DNA from: Roseiarcus sp963829505 | GTDB taxonomy: Bacteria > Pseudomonadota > Alphaproteobacteria > Rhizobiales > Beijerinckiaceae | DNA length: 64,000 nt | Assembly: GCA_963829505.1 (NCBI GenBank) | Contig: CAWHIL010000001.1 | Location: forward strand, 1,364,001-1,428,000 | Direction of reading: 5' to 3' | Part shown: one piece after another, positions 16,400 to 24,323 of the stretch | Layout: every line of letters begins with the position of its first letter | Position numbering within the stretch: position 1 is the first letter of the stretch | Notes under the pieces: model-generated | Databases searched by the model: none | Told to the model about the DNA's origin: nothing | The model's input: only the letters and a program-made list of their open reading frames with translations | Made by a program: the position numbers and the translations under genes

Positions 16400-16987
16400 T
16401 CAGCGATCGCTTGTCAAAATGGTTTCCTGCTCGGTCACGACGGCGTCCAGAGGCTCGTCATGCGCCTCATACGGCACGGCGGCGACTTCGCAAAGCCCGT
16501 AGGCGACCCCGACCGCCCGGATCGGCTTTATCCCTCTCAGGCGCTTGAGCGTCCGGTCGTAATAGCCGGCGCCGTAACCGATGCGATGGCCCCGTCGATC
16601 GAAACAGGCGAGCGGCGCGAAGACGAGGTCCGGCTCGACGCTCGGCGCGGTCGCGGGCGGCTCGAAGATGCCCATCGCGCCGCGAACGGTCGAGTCGCCC
16701 GGCCGCCAGCGCCGGAAATCGAGGGGCTGGCCGCGTCCCGCGACGACCGGCAGCGCGACGTCGAAGCCGGCGTGGAAGAGCGCGTCGAGAAGAGCGAGCG
16801 CGTCGGGCTCTTCGCGGATCGGATGAAAGCCGGAGACGACCGAGGGCCGCCAAAGCCTGGCGAGGCGAAGCCCCTCGCCGATAAGGCGCTCCGTCAGCCG
16901 CGCGCGCAGTTCAGGGCCGATCTCGCTCCGGCGCGCCAGCGCGTCGCGGCGCAAATCGGCCTTCGTGACGGGGACGATCGGCTCCAA
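16400..16987 (-). CDS. 5-formyltetrahydrofolate cyclo-ligase
   Basis: The 195-residue folate enzyme converts 5-formyl-THF to methenyl-THF using ATP. Motifs are the N-terminal KADLRRDALARR, the substrate/ATP loop FAPLACFDRRGHRIGYGAGYYDRTL around residues 130-150, and VGVAYGLCE near 165. The length is standard. It is followed with no gap by the YmdB-type gene. As in other alpha- and gammaproteobacteria, the gene lies directly downstream of a sequence that looks like 6S RNA, on the same strand. Confidence 0.93.
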   Translation of the reverse strand: MEPIVPVTKADLRRDALARRSEIGPELRARLTERLIGEGLRLARLWRPSVVSGFHPIREEPDALALLDALFHAGFDVALPVVAGRGQPLDFRRWRPGDSTVRGAMGIFEPPATAPSVEPDLVFAPLACFDRRGHRIGYGAGYYDRTLKRLRGIKPIRAVGVAYGLCEVAAVPYEAHDEPLDAVVTEQETILTSDR

Positions 16988-17044
16988 GAACGCCCTTCAT
17001 GCCGGAAGAGAGAAGTTCGCGGGGCCGAGACGGCCGTTGGACGG

Positions 17045-17205
17045 TGATCCCGGGCGCCTACGTAAAGTAGGTGGGCGCCGTTTGCCAAAGCCCACGGGCA
17101 GGGGCAGGGACAGCTCCCATAAGGATCGTACGGCCCCGAGGAATGTTGTCCTGACGGGCCACCCAGCTCCGCGAACCGCCAATGTAGGCGCTCGGGGCGC
17201 CGATG
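17045..17205 (-). ncRNA. ssrS: Candidate 6S RNA (RNA polymerase regulator)
   Basis: The 225 bases upstream of 5-FCL on the minus strand have no credible ORF. They carry features I associate with alphaproteobacterial 6S RNA: the CGCCTACATTGGCGG box near the 5' end (about 17195-17180), a GC-rich middle with GTGGCCCGTCAGGACAAC, GGGCTTTGG, and a 3' hairpin CCTAC-TTTAC-GTAGG (17058-17072) followed by CGCCCGGGATCA. 6S RNA mimics an open promoter and holds sigma-70 polymerase in stationary phase. Position before 5-FCL is the conserved context. The ends are approximate and the call rests on memory of the family. Confidence 0.6.
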
Positions 17206-17214
17206 GCTAGGGGA

Positions 17215-17410
17215 AGCGCTCGGCTCCCCTTCTCCACGAAGTGGGGAAGGTGTCGCCGGAGGCGACGGATGGGGTTGGGAAAGCAGGGCTTCTTGTTCGC
17301 CGTCGTCCTGCGAATATTCGTGCAAACCGTTTCCCTCGGTGAAGCGGGCCGCACCCCATCCGTCGACCTTCGGCCGCCACCTTCCCCAGCAAAGCTGGAG
17401 AAGGGGTGCG
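17215..17410. repeat. Inverted pair of an interspersed intergenic repeat
   Basis: CTTCTCCACGAAGTGGGGAA followed by GACGGATGGGGTTGGG (17229-17280) faces CACCCCATCCGTCGACCTTC and CCAGCAAAGCTGGAGAAGGG (17351-17407). The same inverted pair recurs at 55370-55547. Each half carries a short hairpin (CTCC..GGGG, CCAGC..GCTGG). The stretch lies between the 6S candidate and btaB and holds no convincing gene. Confidence 0.8.
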
Positions 17411-17434
17411 TGGGCCCATCAACTCGTCGCGCGC

Positions 17435-18094
17435 TTACGCAGGAGAATGGATACGGGAAAAGGCCGCCGCCAGCGTCGCATACCCGCGCCTCCACCCCTC
17501 CGCCGCGCACGCAAAGCCGCGTTCTTCCGATAACCCCCGCAGCGTCGCGGCAAGCTCGTCCCGCGGTTCCACATCGAACGCCGCAAGCCAGCGGCGCAGC
17601 GCCGCCTTGAAGGGCCCCGGCCAGCCAGCGCAGTCGCCGAAATCGACGACGTGCAGCGAGCCGCCCGGCGCGACGACGTCGAGCGCGTGGCCGAGCGCCG
17701 CGCGCCACGGCGGGATCATCGACAGGGCATAGGAGATCAGCACCCGGTCGAACGCCTCCCTGCCGAACAGCGCCGCCGGATCGAACGCCGTCGCATCCCC
17801 CTGCGCGACCGAAATGCGGGCGGAAAGTTCTGCGCGGCGGATCGACGTCTCGGCGGTCATCAGCATCTCGCGCGACACGTCGAGCCCATAGAAGCGCGCC
17901 TGCGGATAGGCGCGCGCCGCCCGGATCAGGTTGCGCCCCGTCCCGCAACCGACTTCCAGCACCGACTGTCCTGGCTGCGGCTCAAGGCGGGCAATCGCCT
18001 CGTCGCGGCCGATCAGATAATATTTCCGCGTCAGGTCGTAGATGCCGCGCTGGCGCCGGTACATGCGATCCATCAGCGCCGCGGCGTCGCTCAT
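17435..18094 (-). CDS. btaB: BtaB-like methyltransferase (betaine lipid synthesis)
   Basis: The 219-residue class I SAM-dependent methyltransferase would trimethylate diacylglyceryl-homoserine to the betaine lipid DGTS, a phosphorus-free membrane lipid. The N-terminal MYRRQRGIYDLTRKYYLIGRD, motif I SVLEVGCGTGRNLIRAA (about residue 45), FYGLDVSREML, and the post-I FDRVLISYALSMIPPW are typical of BtaB. It begins four bases after the btaA stop, and that adjacency is what makes the assignment strong. Low phosphate (PhoB) usually induces such operons; I did not find a clear Pho box. Confidence 0.88.
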   Translation of the reverse strand: MSDAAALMDRMYRRQRGIYDLTRKYYLIGRDEAIARLEPQPGQSVLEVGCGTGRNLIRAARAYPQARFYGLDVSREMLMTAETSIRRAELSARISVAQGDATAFDPAALFGREAFDRVLISYALSMIPPWRAALGHALDVVAPGGSLHVVDFGDCAGWPGPFKAALRRWLAAFDVEPRDELAATLRGLSEERGFACAAEGWRRGYATLAAAFSRIHSPA

Positions 18095-18098
18095 GGGC

Positions 18099-19352
18099 TC
18101 ACGCGTCCTTCAGCACATAGAGATGGAAGCCGCCGTAGATCGACGAGCGGTCCTCGCGGCCGAGCGCCCGGCTCGCCGCCTCCTCGAAGCGCCAGCGGTC
18201 GAGAATGTCGGCCGGCACGGCGCCGGGCAGCAGCCGCTCGTCGGCGGCGGTGCGGAAGATGACCCGCGCCCCCGGCCGCGCGGTGCGGGTGACCTCGGCC
18301 CAGAGACGGCCAAGTTCGGCGGCGTTCATCCAGTCCTGCGCGTCGAGCAGCACGTAGCGGTCGAAGCGCGCCGCAGGCAACTCGCGCAACGTCTCGGTGA
18401 AGCTCCGCTGGACGTAGCGCACACGGGCCGCCCGCGCGCGCAGGGCGTCGAAATTCTCCCGCGCCAGATAGGGCGGCAGCGACGGGTTCGGCCCCGGCGC
18501 ATAGCGCCGCCCGAACGCCTGCCAGGCGAAATAATTGTCATTGACGGCGAAGCCGCAGGCGAGCCGCTCCAGCCTCTGGCTCAGCACCGCCCCGATGCCG
18601 CGCGGCGAATCTCCGGCGAGCGCCTCGTACTGGGCCGGGGGAATGCCGAGGCCGTAGAGAGAGGCCGGCTGCTGCATCATCCAGCGGATGAGCGGCTTCT
18701 CGAAGATCGGCGCGAGCCGCTCTTCGTAGAGGGCGCGCTGTTCCTCGACCGTCCGCGCCTCGAGGATGACCGACGGGTCGAGGCCATGCAGCCGCGCCAG
18801 CGCGTGGCCCGCGCCGAGACAATGGCCGAGCAGACCGTGGCGGTAGAAATTGCGGGCGAAGAGGCCGATGCGGCGGCGCCCGAACGCCCGGCGCTTGTCC
18901 CAATAGGCGCGGGTCGCGGGGTCGAGTTTGGCGCTGAGGAAGCCGTCGTAGACCGCGACGTTGGCGGGCGCGTCGGCGCGGCCGAAGAAGCGGAAAAACG
19001 TGTCGTGGTCGGGCAGGTTCAGGAGCGCGGCGATCTTCAGTTTGCCAAGCGCGATATGCGCGCCGTTGAGGTCGACGGCGGTGACGCCGGCCGGGTCGGC
19101 GATCAGGTAGGAGAGGACGTTGCAGCCGCCCGACGCGATCGCGATCACCTCGTGGCCCGGCCCGATGTCGAGCGCCTTCATGTCCACAACCGGATCTTCC
19201 CAGATCTGCGGATAGACGAGCTTCGAGAAGGCGAAGGTGAAGACGCGCTCGAGCATGCCGGCGCGGCTGAGCGGCCTGGCGCGATGCACGGCCGCCTTGA
19301 GGCAGGCGTCCGTCGCCTTGCGGGCGACCTCGGCGGAATGGCCCAACCCCAC
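18099..19352 (-). CDS. btaA: BtaA: diacylglycerol 3-amino-3-carboxypropyltransferase
   Basis: The 417-residue DUF3419-family enzyme transfers the aminocarboxypropyl group of SAM to diacylglycerol, making the homoserine lipid that BtaB methylates. Family features are VYPQIWEDPVVDMKALDI near residue 40, the SAM site IASGGCNVLSYLI, AVDLNGAHIALGKLK, and the C-terminal methyltransferase-like RYVLLDAQDWM and VIFRTAADE. I chose the GTG at 19352: GGGGAGA lies just upstream and the family sequence begins soon after; more upstream codons read as low-complexity. It is the first gene of the btaAB unit. Confidence 0.9.
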   Translation of the reverse strand: MGLGHSAEVARKATDACLKAAVHRARPLSRAGMLERVFTFAFSKLVYPQIWEDPVVDMKALDIGPGHEVIAIASGGCNVLSYLIADPAGVTAVDLNGAHIALGKLKIAALLNLPDHDTFFRFFGRADAPANVAVYDGFLSAKLDPATRAYWDKRRAFGRRRIGLFARNFYRHGLLGHCLGAGHALARLHGLDPSVILEARTVEEQRALYEERLAPIFEKPLIRWMMQQPASLYGLGIPPAQYEALAGDSPRGIGAVLSQRLERLACGFAVNDNYFAWQAFGRRYAPGPNPSLPPYLARENFDALRARAARVRYVQRSFTETLRELPAARFDRYVLLDAQDWMNAAELGRLWAEVTRTARPGARVIFRTAADERLLPGAVPADILDRWRFEEAASRALGREDRSSIYGGFHLYVLKDA

Positions 19353-19669
19353 GTCTCCCCTCGCTCGAACCCAAAGGAATTCGGGCCGCGCTAGATGAGT
19401 CGCGTGACGGGGCCGTGACGCCGCCGCGCATCCTCCCCACCCGGGCGCGCGCAAGCACGGCCCGGCGAAGGGACGCAAATCCCGCCGCCTCGGCGCGAGC
19501 GACAGGTATCCGGTCGTTGGGAGAGGCCCCAGGCCCTTCGAATCAAAAAAAAGAGCGGATCGGCTGGGAGGGGGCCCGCCGATCCGCTAGCCGTGACAGA
19601 ACGTGTTCGGTCCGACTTGGCGCTCGGGGGCTGGGGGGCAAGAAAACCGAGCAACCGCGAACCAATTCT
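19353..19669. other. Intergenic region upstream of btaA
   Basis: 317 bases lie between btaA and the end of the carboxypeptidase gene. Apart from the minus-strand terminator at 19545-19588, I see no gene. The btaAB promoter must lie between about 19353 and 19540. Confidence 0.5.
19545..19588 (-). terminator. Rho-independent terminator of the carboxypeptidase gene
   Basis: Perfect 11-base arms AGCGGATCGGC (19554-19564) and GCCGATCCGCT (19578-19588) form a strong hairpin. Read on the minus strand, a run of eight T follows (19552 down to 19545). It lies about 80 bases past the stop of the D,D-carboxypeptidase gene and before btaA. Confidence 0.85.
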
Positions 19670-21283
19670 TCACGGCACCGGATGAGGATGCTTCGGGCTT
19701 ACGGCGCGCGCTTGACCACAACCGGGCCAAACTATGGCAACACGGAAAACAATTATGAAATCCGACAAGCGGTTGATAAAGGCTAAGTAAAATCCCGTAG
19801 CTTCTGTCTTTTTCCGCCCGTCCCGGAGATGCAACGCGGAAGTTGCTATTGGGCCTTCGCAGGCGGGTTGACGGGATGCGCGCCCGCTTTCAGCGAAGCT
19901 TTCGCGCCTTTGACCATCTTCGCCTTCGAACTCGATGTTCGCGGCGCCGTGCTTGTGTTTCGCCTCCGGTTCCGCGGCGCTTGCCGTGGCGATCGCCGGT
20001 TTCCCGCGGCGCTTCGGATGGTCGGGCGGCGGCGTCTTGACCGCGCCCTGAAGGACCTGCGAGGCGTCCGGCTCGCCCGGTTGCGCAGCCGTCCCGGTCG
20101 CGTCGGGCTTGTCGCCCGCGTAGGCCTTGGCGCTGTCGGGAAGGCCTGCGACCGCCGTACCGTCGCGCGGGCCGAGCACCGGCCCGTTCCAGCCGGGGAT
20201 CGGGCCTACGAAAACCGCCACCGGCTCGAATTGCGGCTGTTCGTTGGAAAGCTGGGTGTGGACGGGCGCGCCGCCCGCCGCGGCGACGAAGGTCGCTCCG
20301 CCGCCCCGCCCGCCGGCGCGCACAAGCTCCGCCCCGACCGAGCCTTCCTCCTCCTCGGCGGCGATCGCGGCGGCGCTTCGATGCTGGCAGACGTTGCTGT
20401 GCAGGCTGACGGTCCCCGAACCGGCCGGAAGCGCGTCGAGCGGCCCCATCCCGCCGCTCCCGCCGGAGCCGAAGAGCCCCCCGCCGCCCATGGCGAAGCC
20501 GCGGTCGAAGAGGTCGGCCGCCTCCTGGTTGCGCAACCGCGCCGAAGGAGCGCCGAGCACCACCACGATCAGATGCCGTCCGCCCTGGTTGGCGCTCGCG
20601 ACGACATTGAAGCCGGCCGGGCAGGTGAAGCCGGTTTTCATCCCGTCCGCGCCGGGATAGCGGCCGAGCAGGCCATTGTGATTGCGGATGATCTCGGAGC
20701 CGAGTTGCAATTCGCCGATCGAGAAGATGCCGGCCTCCTGGGGGAACTCCTTGAGGAGCGCCCTCGCGATCATCGCCATGTCGCGCGCCGACGACACATG
20801 ATCGGCGCTGTGCAATCCGTTCGGATTGACGAAATGCAATTCGTGCAGGCCGAGCTTGGCGGCGTCCGCGTTCATTTCCGCCGCGAAATCCTCGACCGAG
20901 CCGGAGACGCCCTCGGCAATGGTCACCGCGAGATCGTTCGGCGACTTGACCATCAACATCTTGAGGGCGTTGTCGAGCGTGACCTCGGTACCGGGTTTGA
21001 AGCCCATCTTGGACGGCTGCATGCGCGCGGCGCGCGGCGAAACGACGAAGGGCGTCTCCATCGTCAGGCGCCCGGCGCGAACCGCGTCGAGGGCGACATA
21101 GACCGTCATGAGCTTGGTCAGCGAGGCTGGATACCAGGTCTCGCTCGCCTCGTTCGCCAGCAGGACTTGCCCGGTGTCCGCGTCGGCGACGAGATAGGGG
21201 GTCGCGGAGGCGGCGGAAACGGCCAGCGTCATCGCCACAGCCGCCCCGGCGAGACTTCGGGCGAAGGAAACGCCAAAAGGCAT
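19670..21283 (-). CDS. D-alanyl-D-alanine carboxypeptidase (PBP5/6-like) with long low-complexity tail
   Basis: A 537-residue exported penicillin-binding protein trims the terminal D-Ala from peptidoglycan stem peptides. The signal peptide covers residues 1-28. Active-site motifs are S54-x-x-K57 (PASLTK), S114-P-N116 and K216-T-G218 (GMKTGFT). After about residue 280 the protein is Gly/Ala/Pro-rich and poorly conserved. The final ~70 residues look unlike protein and may be run-on past a lost or frameshifted natural stop. ATG 21283 is chosen over an upstream Met because AAGGAG lies eight bases ahead. A strong terminator follows the gene. Confidence 0.88.
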   Translation of the reverse strand: MPFGVSFARSLAGAAVAMTLAVSAASATPYLVADADTGQVLLANEASETWYPASLTKLMTVYVALDAVRAGRLTMETPFVVSPRAARMQPSKMGFKPGTEVTLDNALKMLMVKSPNDLAVTIAEGVSGSVEDFAAEMNADAAKLGLHELHFVNPNGLHSADHVSSARDMAMIARALLKEFPQEAGIFSIGELQLGSEIIRNHNGLLGRYPGADGMKTGFTCPAGFNVVASANQGGRHLIVVVLGAPSARLRNQEAADLFDRGFAMGGGGLFGSGGSGGMGPLDALPAGSGTVSLHSNVCQHRSAAAIAAEEEEGSVGAELVRAGGRGGGATFVAAAGGAPVHTQLSNEQPQFEPVAVFVGPIPGWNGPVLGPRDGTAVAGLPDSAKAYAGDKPDATGTAAQPGEPDASQVLQGAVKTPPPDHPKRRGKPAIATASAAEPEAKHKHGAANIEFEGEDGQRRESFAESGRASRQPACEGPIATSALHLRDGRKKTEATGFYLAFINRLSDFIIVFRVAIVWPGCGQARAVSPKHPHPVP

Positions 21284-22172
21284 GATTTCCCGCTCCTTCG
21301 ACGCTTTCAGCATCCGCCGCCTCATAAAGGAGAAAGCCGTCAAACTCAACCTCTTGCATTGGGTTGCGCACCGGGCGCCGGGACAATGCTTTGCCGAGCG
21401 TCAGCAAGCCCGCGGCGAAACGTCGTCCGAGGCGGCGGACATGACGCAAAGCCACGGCTCTTCAAGCGCGGCGTGGCGCCGAAATCGCGCCAGCGGTCCG
21501 CCGTCCGGCCGGGGTGATTTGATTTCTGTTTATACGAACTTGTTATAGACGCTATGTAGAAATTCTGATATAAGGAAACGAGCTGTTTGACATCGATCTC
21601 TGTTGGAGCACGGCGCTGGCGCCCGGCCTGTCCGGCGCTCGGGCCTGACCGCGCAAGCCCAAGCGGCGTGATTGGCCCGGAAAATCGGCCACAAGTCTCT
21701 GAAAAGGCTTACAACCGGCTCGGAATCGGCGGGGGCGACGAGGCGGCTCCGGGCCGCACGCTTGTAGGCGCGCTCGGTGAGCGCGCGGCGGGGTCAGCGA
21801 CCTGGTCAGCGACCCCGCGCTACACCGCCGTCCGGCAATCCGCCCCGATTGGATCGCCCGGAGAAACCGCCACAAGTCTCTGAAAAGGTTCAAAACCGGC
21901 TCGGGAATCGGCGCGGGCGACGAGGCGGCTCCCGGGCCGCACGCTTGTAGGCGCGCTCGGTGAGCGCGCGGCGGGGTCAGCGACCTGGTCAGCGACCCCG
22001 CGCTACACCGCCGCCCGGCAATCCGCCCCGGTTGATCGCCCGGAGAAACCGCCACAAGTCTCTGAAAAGGCTCAAAACCGGGTCGGAAATGGCAAGTCGG
22101 GAGGCGCACCGCTCGGATCGGCTGCGATCGCCATGCTATTGTCTCTTCAGGTTTAGGAGCGGCGGGACGAGA
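21284..22172. other. Long non-coding spacer upstream of the uracil-DNA glycosylase
   Basis: About 890 bases separate two divergent genes. Its right half is a tandem repeat (21665-22085). The left part, 21284-21660, contains an AT-rich stretch near 21525-21600 suitable for promoters, but no credible gene; the open frames here run through the repeat and look like shadows. Confidence 0.6.
21665..22085. repeat. Tandem repeat, ~182-bp unit, two copies plus a partial third
   Basis: The landmark ACAAGTCTCTGAAAAGG recurs at 21691, 21872 and 22054 (spacing 181 and 182). Between them each full unit contains one copy of the TGTAG...CTACA palindrome (21763-21824, 21946-22007), here with an internal GTCAGCGACCTG duplication, flanked by GGCGACGAGGCGGCT. 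The third unit stops after AAAACCGG. It appears to be a segmental tandem duplication around the interspersed palindrome also found at 14254-14371. Confidence 0.9.
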
Positions 22173-23027
22173 TTGGCAGGGCACTCCTCAGACAGCGATG
22201 CGCTCAGCGCCGAGCATGCGGCCGCGGCCCTCATGTGGTGGGCGGCGGCCGGCGTGCGCTCGGCCGTCGGCGAAACGCCGGCGAACCGCTTCGACGCGGC
22301 CGCCCGCTCGGCGGAGGCGCCCGCCGCCGCGCCCGCGTCCCGCTCGCCGCTCCGGCCCGCGCCCGACGCGTTCGTCGGCGGTCCGCGGCGAGAGGCGCCG
22401 CTGCTGGTCGGCGCGCCAGCCCAGGCCGCGGCCGCCGGGCTCGCGGCGGAGGCGCGCGACCTCCCCGCGCTCAAGGCGGCGATGGAGCGCTTCGACGGCT
22501 GCGCGCTCATCAAAACCGCGACGCAGCTTGTCTTCTCGGACGGCGTTGCGGGCTCGCGGGTGATGTTCGTCGGCGAAGCGCCCGGCGGCGACGAGGACCG
22601 GATTGGCCGCCCGTTCGTCGGCCGCGCCGGGCAATTGCTCGACCGCATGCTCGGCGCCGTGGGTCTCGACCGGGCGAACGTCTATATCGCCAACGTCGTC
22701 CCCTGGCGCCCGGCCGGGAACCGCACGCCGACGCCGGAGGAGACGCAGACCTGCCTGCCCTTCATCCGGCGTCAGATCGCGCTGTCCGAGCCCCGGATTC
22801 TGGTTTGTCTCGGCGCGCTCTCCGCCCAGACGCTCCTCGGCGCGAAAAGCGGCATCACCCGGACGCGGGGCTCGTGGTTCTCCTACGAAAGCGGCGGCGG
22901 ACCGGCCATCCCGGCGATCGCCATGCTGCATCCCGCCTACCTGCTCCGGAGCCCGGCGCAGAAGCGCGCCGCCTGGGCCGACATGCGGGCGCTGGCTGCG
23001 GCGCTCGCGGCGCTTCCTCGAGGATGA
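22173..23027 (+). CDS. Family 4 uracil-DNA glycosylase
   Basis: The roughly 284-residue enzyme removes uracil from DNA. Catalytic-fold motifs are VMFVGEAPGGDEDRIGRPFVG near residue 130, IANVVPWRPAGNRTPTPEE, LVCLGALSAQTLLG and the C-terminal MLHPAYLLRSPAQKR. Classical family 4 enzymes hold a 4Fe-4S cluster with four Cys; here only FDGC and LVC are evident near the expected places, as in other alphaproteobacterial members, so cluster binding is uncertain. The TTG at 22173 is proposed (AGGAG 13 bases upstream, N-terminal family sequence AALMWWAAAGV retained). ATG 22233 is the alternative. The first ~85 residues include an Ala/Pro linker. Confidence 0.85.
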   Translation: MAGHSSDSDALSAEHAAAALMWWAAAGVRSAVGETPANRFDAAARSAEAPAAAPASRSPLRPAPDAFVGGPRREAPLLVGAPAQAAAAGLAAEARDLPALKAAMERFDGCALIKTATQLVFSDGVAGSRVMFVGEAPGGDEDRIGRPFVGRAGQLLDRMLGAVGLDRANVYIANVVPWRPAGNRTPTPEETQTCLPFIRRQIALSEPRILVCLGALSAQTLLGAKSGITRTRGSWFSYESGGGPAIPAIAMLHPAYLLRSPAQKRAAWADMRALAAALAALPRG

Positions 23028-23061
23028 GCGGCAGGCTCGTGAGGCGCGGCGTCGACAAGGC

Positions 23062-23919
23062 TCAGGGCGGGCCGATCTTCCGGGCGCAGAGCGCAAGCGC
23101 GATCGCCGCGGCGTTCGACACGTTGAGGCTCTGAATGGGCCCAGGCAGGTCGAGGCGGGCGAGGGCGTCGCAACCCTCGCGCGTCAGGCGCCTCAGACCC
23201 CTGTCCTCGGTGCCGAGCGCAAGCGCCAGCGGTCGCTGAAGCGGCAGGGCCTCGAGCGCCGTCGAGGCGTCCGAGGCGAGCCCGACGCGGAAGTAGCCGA
23301 GGTCGCCGATCTCGGCGAGCGCGCGCGACAGGTTGGTGACGAGGCAGATCGGGACATGCTCCAGGCCGCCCGAGGCGGCCTTGGCGAGCGCGCCCGCAAA
23401 TTCCGGCGTGTGGCGCTCCGTCGTGACGAGCGCGTCGACGGCGAAGGCCGCAGCGGTCCGCAGGATCGCGCCGACATTGTGCGGGTCGGTGACCTGATCG
23501 AGCACGAGAACGAGCCCGCGAGCGGGGAGGTCGGAGAGATGAAGGGGCGCGAGCGGACGGGCTTCCAGCATGACGCCTTGGTGGACGGCGCCGCGGGGCG
23601 CCCGTCCGGCGACGTCCTCGAGGCTCGTGACGCGCGTTTCGACGCCGCGCGCGTCGATCGCGTCCTTGAGGCGCTCGGCCGCCGCCTCGGTGGCGTAGAG
23701 GCGGATCAACTCCCGCCGCGGCGCCCTCAGCGCCGCCTCGACGCTGTGGAAGCCATAGATCCTGGCGACATTCGGCGCGCCCGCCTCCGCCGCCCGGTCG
23801 GGCGGCCGTCCGGATCCCGTCTTGTGCGGATGAGCGGACGGCGATCCTGTCCGGGCCCGCTCGGGACGCGCCCCGGTCGGGACGGATGACGATCCCCTTC
23901 GCTTGCGGCCCCGCGTCAT
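23062..23919 (-). CDS. rlmB: 23S rRNA 2'-O-methyltransferase, RlmB-like (SpoU family)
   Basis: The 285-residue SPOUT enzyme would methylate the ribose of G2251 in 23S rRNA. A basic N-terminal extension (MTRGRKRRG, about 50 residues, disordered) precedes the substrate-binding domain (IYGFHSVEAALRA). The knotted SAM domain follows with motifs DQVTDPHNVGAILRTAAAF, LALGTEDRGLRRL and IQSLNVSNAAAIAL. ATG 23919 starts the basic extension. It lies head-to-head with tRNA-Thr. Other TrmH-type substrates cannot be excluded. Confidence 0.88.
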   Translation of the reverse strand: MTRGRKRRGSSSVPTGARPERARTGSPSAHPHKTGSGRPPDRAAEAGAPNVARIYGFHSVEAALRAPRRELIRLYATEAAAERLKDAIDARGVETRVTSLEDVAGRAPRGAVHQGVMLEARPLAPLHLSDLPARGLVLVLDQVTDPHNVGAILRTAAAFAVDALVTTERHTPEFAGALAKAASGGLEHVPICLVTNLSRALAEIGDLGYFRVGLASDASTALEALPLQRPLALALGTEDRGLRRLTREGCDALARLDLPGPIQSLNVSNAAAIALALCARKIGPP

Positions 23920-24083
23920 TTCGCCACTCCGCCCTCTCCGGTTGAAGTCCAGCCGTTCCGCCGACGCCGCGTCGCCCGCGCCCTGCCGGCGACGCCTCTT
24001 AAGGCTTCGAGGGAGATATTGCCAAAGCGAAGCGTTTCGGCATAGAGACGGCTCGCAACCGCCCGGATCGCGGCGATCCATGG

Positions 24084-24159
24084 GCCGCAATAGCTCAGCT
24101 GGTAGAGCACCTCATTCGTAATGAGGGGGTCGGGGGTTCAAATCCCTCTTGCGGCACCA
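24084..24159 (+). tRNA. tRNA-Thr (anticodon CGT), integration site of the island
   Basis: The cloverleaf is complete: acceptor GCCGCAA / TTGCGGC, D-arm TAGCTCAGCTGGTAGAGC, anticodon arm CCTCA-TTCGTAA-TGAGG with CGT, T-arm GGGGGTTCAAATCCCTC, and encoded CCA at 24157-24159. A tyrosine integrase begins 164 bases downstream, and an imperfect copy of the 3' end recurs at 33696-33717. The gene itself was kept intact by the insertion. Confidence 0.97.
24137..24159 (+). other. attL core (tRNA-Thr 3' end)
   Basis: TTCAAATCCCTCTTGCGGC plus ACCA is the T-arm and acceptor end of the tRNA and matches the right-hand repeat except at three positions and one missing G. Confidence 0.85.
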
Positions 24160-24273
24160 CTTCTTCATCCTAATTCGTCCGAAGGCGTTTTCAGATCCGA
24201 CGAAAAACGTCGGATTATCAGCCTTCTTGCGTCCGACGAGGTGCGAACTGGTTCGCTGGCGTCCCGCACGAAA

Positions 24274-24323
24274 GTTGGTATAACAGTTGGTACCGGGCGA
24301 CAGCCAACAAGTCGGATACCAAC
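24274..24323. promoter_or_regulatory. Probable integrase arm-type/autoregulatory sites, left end
   Basis: GTTGGTA occurs at 24274-24280 and 24286-24292 (12-base phasing), and its inverse TACCAAC at 24317-24323 abuts the integrase ATG. The same pair with the same phasing occurs at the other end of the island. Sites touching the start codon would let the integrase or an excisionase repress int. The rest of 24160-24273 shows a hairpin TCCGACG..CGTCGGA. Confidence 0.7.

Noticed and set aside
21763..22007. Possible CRISPR array
   Set aside because: Units are ~182 bp with near-identical 'spacers'; repeats are palindromic intergenic elements, and no cas gene is nearby.
21552..22184. A 210-codon minus-strand frame with internal repeats
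   Set aside because: It merely reads through the 182-bp tandem array; the repetition is at DNA level and continues outside the frame.
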